From Pseudodesulfovibrio alkaliphilus (GTDB lineage Bacteria; Desulfobacterota; Desulfovibrionia; Desulfovibrionales; Desulfovibrionaceae), in NCBI RefSeq assembly GCF_009729555.1, contig NZ_WODC01000010.1:1-64000 (forward strand): a DNA stretch of 64,000 nt, given 5' to 3'. The notes beneath the pieces were generated by a model. That model was not told where the DNA came from and searched no databases. It saw only the letters and a program-made list of their open reading frames with translations. Positions 45,696-54,489 of this stretch are shown piece by piece (positions within the stretch are counted from its first letter, which is position 1; each line of letters begins with the position of its first letter). Made by a program: the position numbers and the translations under genes.

Positions 45696-46493
45696 ATGCA
45701 TATCGGCAAAGCAATCAGACTTGAGCGCATCTTCAACCGCAACACCGGGCGAACAATTGTCGTGCCCATGGACCACGGCGTGACCGTCGGCCCCATCGAC
45801 GGACTCGTGGACATGCGCGAGGCAGTGGGCAAGGTCGTTGACGGCGGAGCCAATGCCGTCATCGAGCACAAGGGCCTTGTCCGATGCGGCCACCGCGCCA
45901 CCGGACGCGACATCGGCCTCATCGTCCACCTCTCCGCCTCCACCACCCTCTCCCCCTTCCCCAACGCTAAAAGTCTCGTCGCCACAGTGGAAGACGCCAT
46001 GCGCCTCGGTGCCGACGCAGTCTCCATCCATTGCAACCTCGGAGACGAAACCGAATCGGCCATGCTTGCCGATTTCGGCAAGGTCGCCTCGGAGGCAGCC
46101 AACTGGGGTATGCCGCTTCTGGCCATGGTCTACGCTCGCGGCCCCAAGGTCAGCGACGAGTACGCCCCGGCGGTGGTTGCCCACTGCGCCCGCGTGGGCA
46201 CCGAGCTGGGCGCGGACGTGGTCAAGGTGTGCTACACCGGCGACATGGAGTCCTTTGCCAAGGTCTGCGACGCCTGCTGCGTGCCCATCGTCATCGCGGG
46301 CGGACCCAAGCTTGACAGCACCAAAGCGTTCATACAGATGGTGCATGATTCCCTCAAGGCCGGTGGGGCAGGACTTTCGGTGGGCCGCAACGTCTTCCAG
46401 CACGACAACCCCACCCGCCTGGTCGAAGCGCTGAACATGGTCGTGCACCACGACGAGAGCGTCGAGGCCGCCCTGGCGCACATCAACATGTAA
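45696..46493 (+). CDS. 2-amino-3,7-dideoxy-D-threo-hept-6-ulosonate synthase (DhnA-type aldolase)
   Basis: A 265-residue class I aldolase of the archaeal-type DKFP pathway, which builds the dehydroquinate precursor from a deoxyketohexose phosphate and aspartate semialdehyde instead of [20 protein letters not shown] opens the barrel, [12 protein letters not shown] follows, and the Schiff-base lysine is in [26 protein letters not shown] is the phosphate end. The ATG at 45696 has GGAG upstream; the longer frame runs back through the terminator and is rejected. It is adjacent to dehydroquinate synthase II, as in other organisms with this route. Confidence 0.92.
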   Translation: MHIGKAIRLERIFNRNTGRTIVVPMDHGVTVGPIDGLVDMREAVGKVVDGGANAVIEHKGLVRCGHRATGRDIGLIVHLSASTTLSPFPNAKSLVATVEDAMRLGADAVSIHCNLGDETESAMLADFGKVASEAANWGMPLLAMVYARGPKVSDEYAPAVVAHCARVGTELGADVVKVCYTGDMESFAKVCDACCVPIVIAGGPKLDSTKAFIQMVHDSLKAGGAGLSVGRNVFQHDNPTRLVEALNMVVHHDESVEAALAHINM

Positions 46494-46508
46494 TTACCGG
46501 ACAACAGT

Positions 46509-47492
46509 ATGAAATCCATCATCTTCAAAGCCATTCCCTTTGACAAGACAGCGCTCACCCTGGCCCTGGAGTCGGGTGTTGACGGAATCATGGTCGAGGC
46601 GGAACAGGTGGCCGCGGTCCAGGCCCTTGGCCGGGTCTCGGTCATCACGCCTGAGGACATGCCCGCCATCGCCCTGAACAGGAAATCCGACGAGGAAGAG
46701 GCTGTGGGGCGCATCAGGCAGGGGGAGAACATTCTCCTGGCCAAAGGCTGGGAAATCATTCCGGTGGAAAACATCCTGGCCCAGGTGGACACCCTGGCCC
46801 TGGAATGCGAGAATCATGATCGGGCGGTCCTTGCCGCCGGCATCCTGGAGCGCGGCTGCGACACCATCGTGGTCCTGCCCGAGGGCGCGGCTGACTTGAA
46901 ACGCATCGTCTCCACCCTCAAACTCTCCCAGGGCACCATGGAACTTGAAACCGCCACCGTCACAGCCATCGAACCCACCGGCCTCGGTCACCGCGTCTGC
47001 GTGGATACCATCTCCGTGCTCAGGCGCGGCCAGGGAATGCTTGTGGGCAACTCCAGCGCCTTCACCTTTCTGGTTCACGCCGAGACGGAGTCCAACCCCT
47101 ATGTGGCCGCAAGGCCCTTCCGGGTCAATGCGGGCGCTGTCCACGCCTACACCCGAATGCCCGGCGACAAGACCACCTATCTTGAGGAGCTGGCCGCCGG
47201 GACCGACGTTCTCATCGTCGGCGCGGACGGCTCCACCTCCCTGGCCACCGTGGGCCGGGTCAAGGTCGAAATCCGCCCCATGTTGCTCGTCACAGCAGAG
47301 GTCAGGAGCAAGGACGGCAACCGTCAGGGCCAGGTATTTCTGCAAAACGCGGAAACCATCCGCGTGGTCAGCGACAAGGGCGATCCCGTTTCCGTGGTCT
47401 CCCTCAAGGTCGGCGACAAAATCCTGGTCAAGACCGATGAGGCCGGACGCCATTTCGGCATGCGAATTCAGGAAGACATCAAGGAATCCTAG
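46509..47492 (+). CDS. 3-dehydroquinate synthase II (AroB')
   Basis: A 327-residue NAD-dependent enzyme that oxidatively deaminates and cyclises the DhnA product to 3-dehydroquinate. The family features EPTGLGHRVCVDTISVL, GQGMLVGNSSAFTFLVHAET and RPFRVNAGAVHAYTRMPGDK are all present. It is unrelated to classical AroB. It follows the aldolase by 15 bp. Conversion of dehydroquinate to shikimate needs genes outside the window. Confidence 0.94.
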   Translation: MKSIIFKAIPFDKTALTLALESGVDGIMVEAEQVAAVQALGRVSVITPEDMPAIALNRKSDEEEAVGRIRQGENILLAKGWEIIPVENILAQVDTLALECENHDRAVLAAGILERGCDTIVVLPEGAADLKRIVSTLKLSQGTMELETATVTAIEPTGLGHRVCVDTISVLRRGQGMLVGNSSAFTFLVHAETESNPYVAARPFRVNAGAVHAYTRMPGDKTTYLEELAAGTDVLIVGADGSTSLATVGRVKVEIRPMLLVTAEVRSKDGNRQGQVFLQNAETIRVVSDKGDPVSVVSLKVGDKILVKTDEAGRHFGMRIQEDIKES

Positions 47493-47618
47493 CAGGATGT
47501 TGAAACCGCACCGTCTGCCTCGTTGCTTTAGCCGTCCCGGACTCTCGCGCAGGAGGCATATGCTTCAATCCCGGAGCACCCCTCGCGCCTTGCATCCGGC
47601 GCGGCTTGAACATCCTGC
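47492..47618. other. Inverted repeat in the gap between aroB' and pheA
   Basis: GCAGGATGTT right after the aroB' stop and AACATCCTGC near 47609-47618 are perfect 10-base complements separated by about 105 bp. The 189-bp gap has no convincing gene. It could be an RNA stem or the scar of a lost element. Confidence 0.35.
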
Positions 47619-47681
47619 ACCATGCGGGGCCGCATCCCGAACACGGCGCGTCGTGACGGCCGGAACCATGGAGAAAAGACC

Positions 47682-48785
47682 ATGAAAGACACCATCGACA
47701 CAGACGACACGCCCGACCTGGGCGAGTTGCGCGACAGGATCGACCGGATCGACCGGCAGATCGTGGACCTGCTCAACCGCAGGGCAGAGGTAAGTCTCGG
47801 CGTGGGCCGCTACAAGGCTGCGCGTCATGAGCCCATATACATGCCCTTTCGCGAACAGGAGGTGCTCAACAAGATCGCCCAGTCGAGCCCGGGACCTCTG
47901 CCCGACAAGCACCTGCGCACCATCTATCGGGAGATCATGAGCTCCTCGCGCCATCTGCAGCGACCCGAGCGCGTGGTCTATCTCGGCCCCGAGGGCACCT
48001 TCTCCTATTTCGCGGCCATCGAACACATGGGCAGCGCCGCCGACCTGACACCCAAGAACAACTTTGAGGAAATCTTCCGGGCCGTGGCCGAAGAAGGTGC
48101 AGAGCTAGGCGTCATCCCGCTTGAAAACTCCATCGAAGGCACCGTGGGCCAGGTTGTGGACCTGTTCATGAAATACACGGTCCACATCCAGGCCGAGGTC
48201 TTCAGTCGCATCAGTCACTGCCTCATCTCCAACGCCGCGCACATTGAGGATGTTGAGGTGGTCTACTCCCATCCCCAGCCCCTTGGCCAATGCCGCGACT
48301 GGCTGCGCAACAACCTGCGCGATGTCCCCACCATCCCCATGGAATCCACGGCCGAGGCCGCCAAGACCGTGGCGGACAAAAAGGCCACCGCCGTGGTAGG
48401 CCACGCCAAACTGGCCGACATGCACGGCATGAACGTCCTGGCCCAGTCCATCGAGGACATCCCGGACAATTGGACCCGGTTCCTGATCATCGGGGCCTCG
48501 CCATCCAGGGAGAACAAGCGCGACAAGACCACCCTGCTCTTCACCCTGCCCGACAAGCCCGGTGCATTGGCCAGGGTGCTGACCACCATCGCCCATCAGT
48601 CCATCAACATGACCAAGCTGGAATCGCGTCCTTTCCGGGGCGAAAAATGGAAATACGTCTTCTTCACCGACCTCGAATGCGATCTGAGCAAGGCCAAGTA
48701 CGAGGAAGTGCTGGAAGATATCAGGCAACAATGCCACACCCTGCGGGTGCTCGGCACCTACCCCACCCAGGAGGAAAGGCCATGA
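47682..48785 (+). CDS. pheA: Bifunctional chorismate mutase / prephenate dehydratase
   Basis: A 367-residue enzyme that takes chorismate to phenylpyruvate. Residues about 12-95 are an AroQ mutase (LRDRIDRIDRQIVDLLNRRAEV). The dehydratase domain starts at VVYLGPEGTFSYFAA and includes GVIPLENSIEGTV and the catalytic threonine in DNWTRFLIIG. A C-terminal ACT domain (TTLLFTLPDKPGALARVL, then ESRPFRGEKWKYVFF) should give phenylalanine feedback. The start is 47682; the stop overlaps aroA by 4 bp. Confidence 0.95.
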   Translation: MKDTIDTDDTPDLGELRDRIDRIDRQIVDLLNRRAEVSLGVGRYKAARHEPIYMPFREQEVLNKIAQSSPGPLPDKHLRTIYREIMSSSRHLQRPERVVYLGPEGTFSYFAAIEHMGSAADLTPKNNFEEIFRAVAEEGAELGVIPLENSIEGTVGQVVDLFMKYTVHIQAEVFSRISHCLISNAAHIEDVEVVYSHPQPLGQCRDWLRNNLRDVPTIPMESTAEAAKTVADKKATAVVGHAKLADMHGMNVLAQSIEDIPDNWTRFLIIGASPSRENKRDKTTLLFTLPDKPGALARVLTTIAHQSINMTKLESRPFRGEKWKYVFFTDLECDLSKAKYEEVLEDIRQQCHTLRVLGTYPTQEERP

Positions 48786-50140
48786 GCCAAGCCGCTGTCA
48801 CCGTCACCGCACCACCGTCCAAGTCCCTGTCGCACCGCACGCTCATCGCCGCCGCCCTGGCAGACGGCACTTCCGAGATCAGCGGCGCTCTGGACAGCGA
48901 CGACATCACCCGCACCCGGGACTGCCTGACCGCCTGCGGGGCGACCATCGAGGAGCGCGGCGACATGCTCGTGGTGACGGGTATGAAGAACGGCCCGGCA
49001 GGTGGCAATGCCGACGGCAAGCACAAGGACGAGCCCCCGGTCCAACTCTTCATGCACGAATCCGGCACCACCTGCCGGTTGATGACCGCCGTGGCTGCCG
49101 CCGGACGCGGCGCCTTCAGGATTCACGGCGCACCCCGCATGCACGAACGGCCCATGGCCGAACTGACCGATGCCCTGGCAGCCCTCGGTGCCGCATTCTC
49201 CTTTGAGGCCGAGCCGGGACATCTCCCCTTTGTCATGACCACCAAGGGATATTCCGGGAAACAGGTCGGGATCACCCTGGAGGAAAGCAGTCAGTACCTT
49301 TCGGGCCTGCTCCTGGGGGCCCCCCTGGCCGAACGCGAAACAGTCATCAACATCTCCGGCCAAAAGGCCGTGTCCTGGCCCTACGTGGCCCTGACCCTGC
49401 GCATCATGGAGGATTTCAAGGCCGGATTCGAGGTGGAAATCCGAAAAGAGGACGGATGGCATCCCGTTCCCTGGCGTTCTGTCAAGGTCGTAAACCCCGG
49501 AGCGGTCCGCTTTATGGTCAAACCCACCGGGTACCGGCCCGCCCACTACCGCGTGGAGGGCGACTGGTCCAATGCCAGCTACTTCATGGCGGCCGGGGCG
49601 GTGGGCAGACTGCCCGTGCTGCTCAAGGGACTGGTAGCCGATTCGCTCCAGGGCGACAGGGCCATCATGGACATCTTAAGCCAGATGGGCGCGACCATAA
49701 AGGTCTCCTTCGACGGCATCGAGGTTGCGCCTGGCCCCCTGCGCGGTATCGAGATCGACATGGGCCGCTGCCCGGACCTGGTGCCCACCGTGGCCGCTGT
49801 GGCCGCCTTTGCCGCAACGCCCACCACCATCACCAATGTGGGCCATCTGCGCATCAAGGAGACCGACCGCCTCGCGGCCTGCGCCAAGGAACTGGCCCGC
49901 ACCGGCTGCCGTACCAGCATCACCGACGACACCCTCTTGATCAGGCCGGGGCTGCTGCCCCGCGACAAGACCGTGGAGTTCACCACCTACGGCGACCACC
50001 GCATGGCCATGTCCATGTCCCTGTTCACCCTGGCCGGGGCGGACGCCGTCCTTGACAACCCGGCCTGCGTCGGCAAATCATTCCCGGGCTTCTTCGACCA
50101 ATGGGCCACCATTGTCGAAGCCAACCGGACAGCCCTGTAA
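48782..50140 (+). CDS. aroA: 3-phosphoshikimate 1-carboxyvinyltransferase (EPSP synthase)
   Basis: Transfers enolpyruvate from PEP to shikimate-3-phosphate. PPSKSLSHRTLIAAALADG binds substrate, ESGTTCRLMTAVAA is the GNAGTxxR-region equivalent, and LRIKETDRLAA and TYGDHRMAMS are C-terminal signatures. The glycine-rich GNAGT motif reads ESGTT, so this is a divergent EPSPS class. Length is 452 aa. The start is fixed by the ATGA overlap with pheA; the longer frame from 48290 is a pheA shadow. Confidence 0.93.
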   Translation: MSQAAVTVTAPPSKSLSHRTLIAAALADGTSEISGALDSDDITRTRDCLTACGATIEERGDMLVVTGMKNGPAGGNADGKHKDEPPVQLFMHESGTTCRLMTAVAAAGRGAFRIHGAPRMHERPMAELTDALAALGAAFSFEAEPGHLPFVMTTKGYSGKQVGITLEESSQYLSGLLLGAPLAERETVINISGQKAVSWPYVALTLRIMEDFKAGFEVEIRKEDGWHPVPWRSVKVVNPGAVRFMVKPTGYRPAHYRVEGDWSNASYFMAAGAVGRLPVLLKGLVADSLQGDRAIMDILSQMGATIKVSFDGIEVAPGPLRGIEIDMGRCPDLVPTVAAVAAFAATPTTITNVGHLRIKETDRLAACAKELARTGCRTSITDDTLLIRPGLLPRDKTVEFTTYGDHRMAMSMSLFTLAGADAVLDNPACVGKSFPGFFDQWATIVEANRTAL

Positions 50141-50155
50141 CCGCGAGACCAGTGC

Positions 50156-50932
50156 ATGAATCCTTCGGGCATCCAGACCATCGCCATCGTGGGCGCCAAG
50201 GGCCAGATGGGGACGCTCTTCAGCCGGGACTTCGCCGCGCTGGGATGCGCGGTGTCTCCCCTGGACCGGCCGCTGACCGACCAGTCCATCCGCGCCGCCC
50301 TGACCGGCTGCGACCTCCTCCTGCTCTGCGTGCCGGTCACAGCCATGGACGCGGTGCTGGACCGCGTCGCGCCGCACCTTGCGCCACCCGCCATCCTCTG
50401 CGACGTGGGCTCGGTCAAAATGCTGCCCGTCAAGGCGATGCTCGACCGCTACGACGGCCCTGTGGTGGGCACCCACCCCCTCTTCGGCCCGGTCATTCCC
50501 GAGGGGTTCGAGCCGCGGGTGGCCGTGGTTCCCGGCCGCGATACCGACGCCGACACCGATGCCGCCCGCGCTGTGGCCGACCTGTTCAGCGCATGCGGCT
50601 ACACCAGTTTTCCCTCCACAGCCGAAGAACACGACAAGGCCATGGCCATCATCCAGGGCCTCAACTTCACTTCCACCGTGGCTTTCCTGGCCGCTGCCAG
50701 GGATGTCGATTCCATCGAAAACTACGTTACCCCGTCCTTTCAGCGCAGACTCGACGCAGCCCGCAAAATGCTCACCACAGACACCGAACTCTTCGAGGCC
50801 ATCTCCGAGGCCAATCCTTTCCTCCAGGAGAGCAACCGCAAGTTCATGTCCTACCTGAGCCTCGCCGCCGGGGGCGATCTGGACCTGCTCGCCGAAAGGG
50901 CGCAGTGGTGGTGGCGTAACGAATCATATTAG
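50156..50932 (+). CDS. tyrA: Prephenate dehydrogenase
   Basis: A 258-residue NAD(P)-dependent enzyme of tyrosine synthesis. The N-terminal Rossmann motif is IAIVGAKGQMGTLF (GxxGxxG), DVGSVK follows near residue 87, and THPLFGP contains the catalytic histidine. No ACT or mutase domain is fused. Its TAG stop touches a repeat that can fold with the downstream terminator, so translation here may influence read-through into trp. Confidence 0.92.
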   Translation: MNPSGIQTIAIVGAKGQMGTLFSRDFAALGCAVSPLDRPLTDQSIRAALTGCDLLLLCVPVTAMDAVLDRVAPHLAPPAILCDVGSVKMLPVKAMLDRYDGPVVGTHPLFGPVIPEGFEPRVAVVPGRDTDADTDAARAVADLFSACGYTSFPSTAEEHDKAMAIIQGLNFTSTVAFLAAARDVDSIENYVTPSFQRRLDAARKMLTTDTELFEAISEANPFLQESNRKFMSYLSLAAGGDLDLLAERAQWWWRNESY

Positions 50933-51015
50933 GGGTGCGGCTTGCAAAGCCGGACGCGCACTTGCGTACACGCAACGAAGGCCGCACCCCGACAAGGGTG
51001 CGGCCTCATTGTTTT
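50932..51015 (+). terminator. Terminator with competing antiterminator arm between tyrA and trpE
   Basis: Element B, GGCCGCACCC (50980-50989), pairs perfectly with C, GGGTGCGGCC (50996-51005), followed by TCATTGTTTT. Element A, GGGGTGCGGC (50932-50941), can pair equally well with GCCGCACCCC (50981-50990). A:B and B:C exclude each other. A starts at the last base of the tyrA stop. A small TTGCG-TACA-CGCAA hairpin lies between A and B. Confidence 0.65.
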
Positions 51016-51351
51016 CGGGAGGGAATGATGAGGGACACATGAAAGGATTGTGAAGAGAAGAGAAAGGCAGGGGAGGAAGCCGCCTGCGGCGGTATTGGTG
51101 TGGAATGATTTCGTCCCTTCGGGCCGACGCAACTGGCGCTGCGACGCTCCCGCCCATTGCCCGGCTGACGAAGGGAAGTCGAAAATGGTGTGAAAGGGCT
51201 GGAAAGGAAAAAGCGAAGAGACAGTGTGAGCGAGTGGATGTTGCCCAGCGGACAGACCAGCAGCCCCCCGCGGTTTGAAGCCGAAAAAACGGCGGGAAAC
51301 TCTGGAGCGGGGAACGCGGTACCGCCCGTTTTTTCGGGTTCAAACCGCAAC
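51016..51351. other. Gene-free stretch with a long hairpin upstream of trpE
   Basis: No coding gene or Trp-rich leader is visible. CCGAAAAAACGGCGG (from about 51280) and CCGCCCGTTTTTTCGG (to about 51346) pair over 15 bp with one bulge around an approximately 38-nt loop. The T-run in the 3' arm could also support termination. This gap probably separates trp expression from the upstream aromatic genes. Confidence 0.4.
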
Positions 51352-51411
51352 CCTGGGGTCTAGGGGCCAGGCCCCTGGCGGGTCCGGGCAGAGCCCGGCC
51401 GCCGGAGGCAC
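51352..51411 (-). repeat. Short copy of the GC-rich intergenic repeat
   Basis: Read on the minus strand it begins GCCTCCGGCGGCCGGG, then CCCGGACCC, sharing its ends with the copies at 57827 and 59279 but having a different middle (small nested hairpins such as CCGGGC-AGA-GCCCGG). It lies 50 bp before trpE. Confidence 0.6.
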
Positions 51412-51460
51412 TTCAACGGTGCAACATTGACCATAACGACGACATCACGAGGGAGTGACG

Positions 51461-52918
51461 ATGCAGAAGATACAATTGACGCAGCACGGGAAGTGGCTCC
51501 CGGCAGACGTGCAGACGACCATCAGCCTATACATGGGGCTGGTGGGCAACCAGCCTGGGATATTGCTTGAGAGCGCCGAGGTGGATGGCCGGTTGGGCCG
51601 GTACAGTCTGATCGCCTGGGATTACCGGATGATCCTCCATCCGGTAGACGGCAAACTGGTGGTGGAAACCACAGACGAGCGGCTGGAGCCGCTCAAGAAA
51701 TTCGCCGGGACCGACTATATGACCGGGCTAAAGCAGGTAATCGCCAGCCTGCGTGTGGCCCAGGAGACTTCGGGGGGCAAGGCCCGCGACACCCTTCCCG
51801 GCTTGACGCGGGGGCTATACGGCTATTTCGGCTACGGCGTGGCGGGGATGTTCGAGCGCAAACTGAAAGACGTGTGCAGACCGAAGGACGCCGAGGCGTG
51901 CCTGGTGCTGCCGGGGCAGATGGTGCTATTCGACCATCTGCGCCATTCATGCTGCTATCTGAGTCTGGACGAGGGGGCCACGCCGACGCCTGCCCCCGTC
52001 CAATGGGCCACGGACCTGAAGGCCCCTGAGGTGGGGACGCCCGAGGTCCGTCCAGGGCGGATGGCGTACATGGCCGGGGTGGAAAAGTGCAAGGAGCTGA
52101 TCGCCCAGGGCGAGTGCATCCAGGTGGTGCTTTCCACCCGGTTCACCGTACCTGTGCCTGACGACCCGTTCCGCATTTATCGGCGGCTGCGTCAGGCCAA
52201 CCCGTCACCCTTCATGTTTTACATGAAATTCCCGGACTGCGCGTCCATGGGCAGAACGTGCGGCACCACCCTGCTCGGTTCGTCGCCGGAGATGATGGTC
52301 CGCTGCGCTGCCGGGCGACTGGAAGTCCGGCCCATCGCGGGCACCCGCTGGCGGGGCGAAACCGAGAAGGAGGACATGCGCCTTGAGGCCGAACTGCTGG
52401 CCGATCCCAAGGAACGGGCCGAGCATGTCATGCTGGTGGACCTGGGCCGCAACGATCTTGGCCGCATCTCCAAGCCGGGCACGGTCACGGTGGAGAAATT
52501 CATGAATGTCGAGCGTTTTTCCCACGTCATGCACCTGACCTCGTATGTGGAAGGGGAGTTGAAGGACGGGCTGGACGGCGTGGACGTGCTCCAGGCCACC
52601 TTCCCTGCCGGGACGCTTTCGGGTGCGCCGAAAATCCGGGCCATGGAGATCATCGCGGAAACCGAGCCCCAGGAGCGCGGCCCGTATGGCGGCTGCATCG
52701 GCTGGATGGGGCTGGACGAGGGCGTGGTCAACCTGGACACAGGCATCACCATCCGCTCCATGTGGATACGAAACGGCGTGTGCCACTGGCAGGCCGGGGC
52801 CGGAATCGTCTACGACTCCGACGCCGAGGCCGAATGGAACGAATGCCACAACAAGGCGCGAGTGCTGCTGGACGTGATTACCGGCAAGGGAGGCACCGAT
52901 GTTTTTGCTGATCGATAA
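51461..52918 (+). CDS. trpE: Anthranilate synthase component I
   Basis: Makes anthranilate from chorismate and ammonia. The tryptophan feedback site LLESAEVDG is near residue 34. The chorismate domain includes LGSSPEMMVRC, RPIAGTRWRGE, HVMLVDLGRNDLGR and TLSGAPKIRAMEII. Length is 485 aa. GGGAG precedes the ATG at 51461. It overlaps trpG by 20 bp, implying coupled translation for complex assembly. Confidence 0.96.
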   Translation: MQKIQLTQHGKWLPADVQTTISLYMGLVGNQPGILLESAEVDGRLGRYSLIAWDYRMILHPVDGKLVVETTDERLEPLKKFAGTDYMTGLKQVIASLRVAQETSGGKARDTLPGLTRGLYGYFGYGVAGMFERKLKDVCRPKDAEACLVLPGQMVLFDHLRHSCCYLSLDEGATPTPAPVQWATDLKAPEVGTPEVRPGRMAYMAGVEKCKELIAQGECIQVVLSTRFTVPVPDDPFRIYRRLRQANPSPFMFYMKFPDCASMGRTCGTTLLGSSPEMMVRCAAGRLEVRPIAGTRWRGETEKEDMRLEAELLADPKERAEHVMLVDLGRNDLGRISKPGTVTVEKFMNVERFSHVMHLTSYVEGELKDGLDGVDVLQATFPAGTLSGAPKIRAMEIIAETEPQERGPYGGCIGWMGLDEGVVNLDTGITIRSMWIRNGVCHWQAGAGIVYDSDAEAEWNECHNKARVLLDVITGKGGTDVFADR

Positions 52919-53471
52919 TTTCGACTCCTTCACCTTCAACCTGGTGCAGGCTTTTCAGGTGCTGGGGGCCGAGCCGGTGGTCATCCGCAACGACAAGAAC
53001 AAGGTACTCGCCCTTGCCGAAAGCGGCCGACTCACCCGCGTCTGCCTCTCGCCCGGCCCGAGCAACCCGGAGAACGCCGGGCACTGCCTGGAGTTTCTGA
53101 AGCGGCTCCCGGCCCGGGTGCCTGTGCTGGGCGTATGCCTTGGCCATCAGACTCTGGGGCATTTTGCGGGCGCCCCGGTGGTCCGTGCCGAGCGTATCAT
53201 GCACGGCAAGACCTCACTGGTTCACCACCAGGGCGCTGGAATATTCGCAGGGCTTCCCAACCCCTTTGAGGTCTGCCGCTACCACTCGCTGCTTGTCCCG
53301 GCCGAAAAGGCGGCGGATGTCCTGGAGGTCACGGCCCGCACCGACCGGGGCGAGGTCATGGGCCTGGCGTACCGCGACAGACCGTGGTTCGGTGTGCAAT
53401 TCCACCCCGAATCCATCCTGACCCCGCATGGTCCGAAAATACTCAAAAACTTCCTGAGCGTGGAGGGATAA
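52899..53471 (+). CDS. trpG: Anthranilate synthase glutamine amidotransferase component
   Basis: A 190-residue class I amidotransferase supplying ammonia to TrpE. IDNFDSFTFNL is the N-terminal signature, the nucleophile is in GVCLGHQTLGH, and the His-Glu pair is in VQFHPESILTPHG. It is separate from trpD, unlike the fused forms of enterics. Confidence 0.96.
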   Translation: MFLLIDNFDSFTFNLVQAFQVLGAEPVVIRNDKNKVLALAESGRLTRVCLSPGPSNPENAGHCLEFLKRLPARVPVLGVCLGHQTLGHFAGAPVVRAERIMHGKTSLVHHQGAGIFAGLPNPFEVCRYHSLLVPAEKAADVLEVTARTDRGEVMGLAYRDRPWFGVQFHPESILTPHGPKILKNFLSVEG

Positions 53472-53475
53472 CGCC

Positions 53476-54489
53476 ATGACCGTCACTGTATCCGAAATAC
53501 TCGAGCTGCTGGCCCGCCGGGAGTCCCTGACCGACGAGCAGGCCGGGCTCATGTTCTCCGAGATGATGAGCGGCAACCTGACCGAAGGACAGATCGGCGC
53601 CTTTCTCATGGGCCTGCGGACCAAGGGGGAGGACTCCACGGACCTGGCTGCCGGCGTCCGCGCCGGGCTGGCGGTAGCGGTCAGAATCCCCGGCTTCGAC
53701 GGCAGCCGCGAGGAGCCGGTCATAGACACCTGCGGCACGGGCGGCGACGGCCAGTGCAGCGTCAACTGCTCCACCGCCGTGTCCCTTTTCCTGGCCGACA
53801 TGGGCCATACCGTGGCCAAGCACGGCAACCGCGCCCTGTCCTCATCGTGCGGTTCGGCCGACGCGCTGGAAGCCCTCGGGGTGCCGCTGGAGCAGACGCC
53901 CGAGGAGGCGGCCAGGAGCCTTGAGGAGCACCACTTCGCCTTCCTCTTCGCTCCGGCCTACCATCCGGCCTTCAAGCACGTCATGCCGGTTCGCCGCCAG
54001 CTCGGCATCCGCACCCTGTTCAACCTCATGGGCCCGCTGCTCAACCCGGCCCGCCCATCGCACCAGCTACTCGGCGTGGGCGCACCCGACAAGCTCCACC
54101 TCATGGGCGAGACCCTGCTGCTGACAGGCGTACGCCGCGCCCTCATCTTCGCCGGAGCGGGCGGTTTCGACGAGCTGACCACCTGGGGCGTCAACCGGGG
54201 CTACCTGATCAACGACGATGTCATGGAAAAGATCACTGTCAATCCCGAGAAACTCGGTTTCGCTCCCCATGCGCCCGAGGACGTGCGCGTCGGCGGCAAG
54301 GACGATGCCGTGGCCAAACTACGCGAAGTCCTCGCGGGCACCGGCCCCAGGGCCATGATGGACATGGTTGCCCTCAATCTGGCAGGGTGCCTCCACCTTC
54401 TCGACCAAGGCACCATGCGCGAATGCGCGGACATGGCCAGAGACATTGTTAACAACGGACTTACCAAGGGAATCCCCAATGCTGGATAA
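53476..54489 (+). CDS. trpD: Anthranilate phosphoribosyltransferase
   Basis: Adds phosphoribose from PRPP to anthranilate. IDTCGTGGDGQCSVNCSTAV binds PRPP, KHGNRALSSSCGSAD and RTLFNLMGPLLNPARP are conserved, and DELT lies near residue 235. Length is 337 aa. It overlaps trpC by 11 bp. Confidence 0.96.
   Translation: MTVTVSEILELLARRESLTDEQAGLMFSEMMSGNLTEGQIGAFLMGLRTKGEDSTDLAAGVRAGLAVAVRIPGFDGSREEPVIDTCGTGGDGQCSVNCSTAVSLFLADMGHTVAKHGNRALSSSCGSADALEALGVPLEQTPEEAARSLEEHHFAFLFAPAYHPAFKHVMPVRRQLGIRTLFNLMGPLLNPARPSHQLLGVGAPDKLHLMGETLLLTGVRRALIFAGAGGFDELTTWGVNRGYLINDDVMEKITVNPEKLGFAPHAPEDVRVGGKDDAVAKLREVLAGTGPRAMMDMVALNLAGCLHLLDQGTMRECADMARDIVNNGLTKGIPNAG

Noticed and set aside
51027-51300. Possible trp leader peptide upstream of trpE
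   Set aside because: Short frames here (for example from ATG 51027) contain no Trp run, and a 58-codon frame near 51104 has a single Trp; none fits attenuation.
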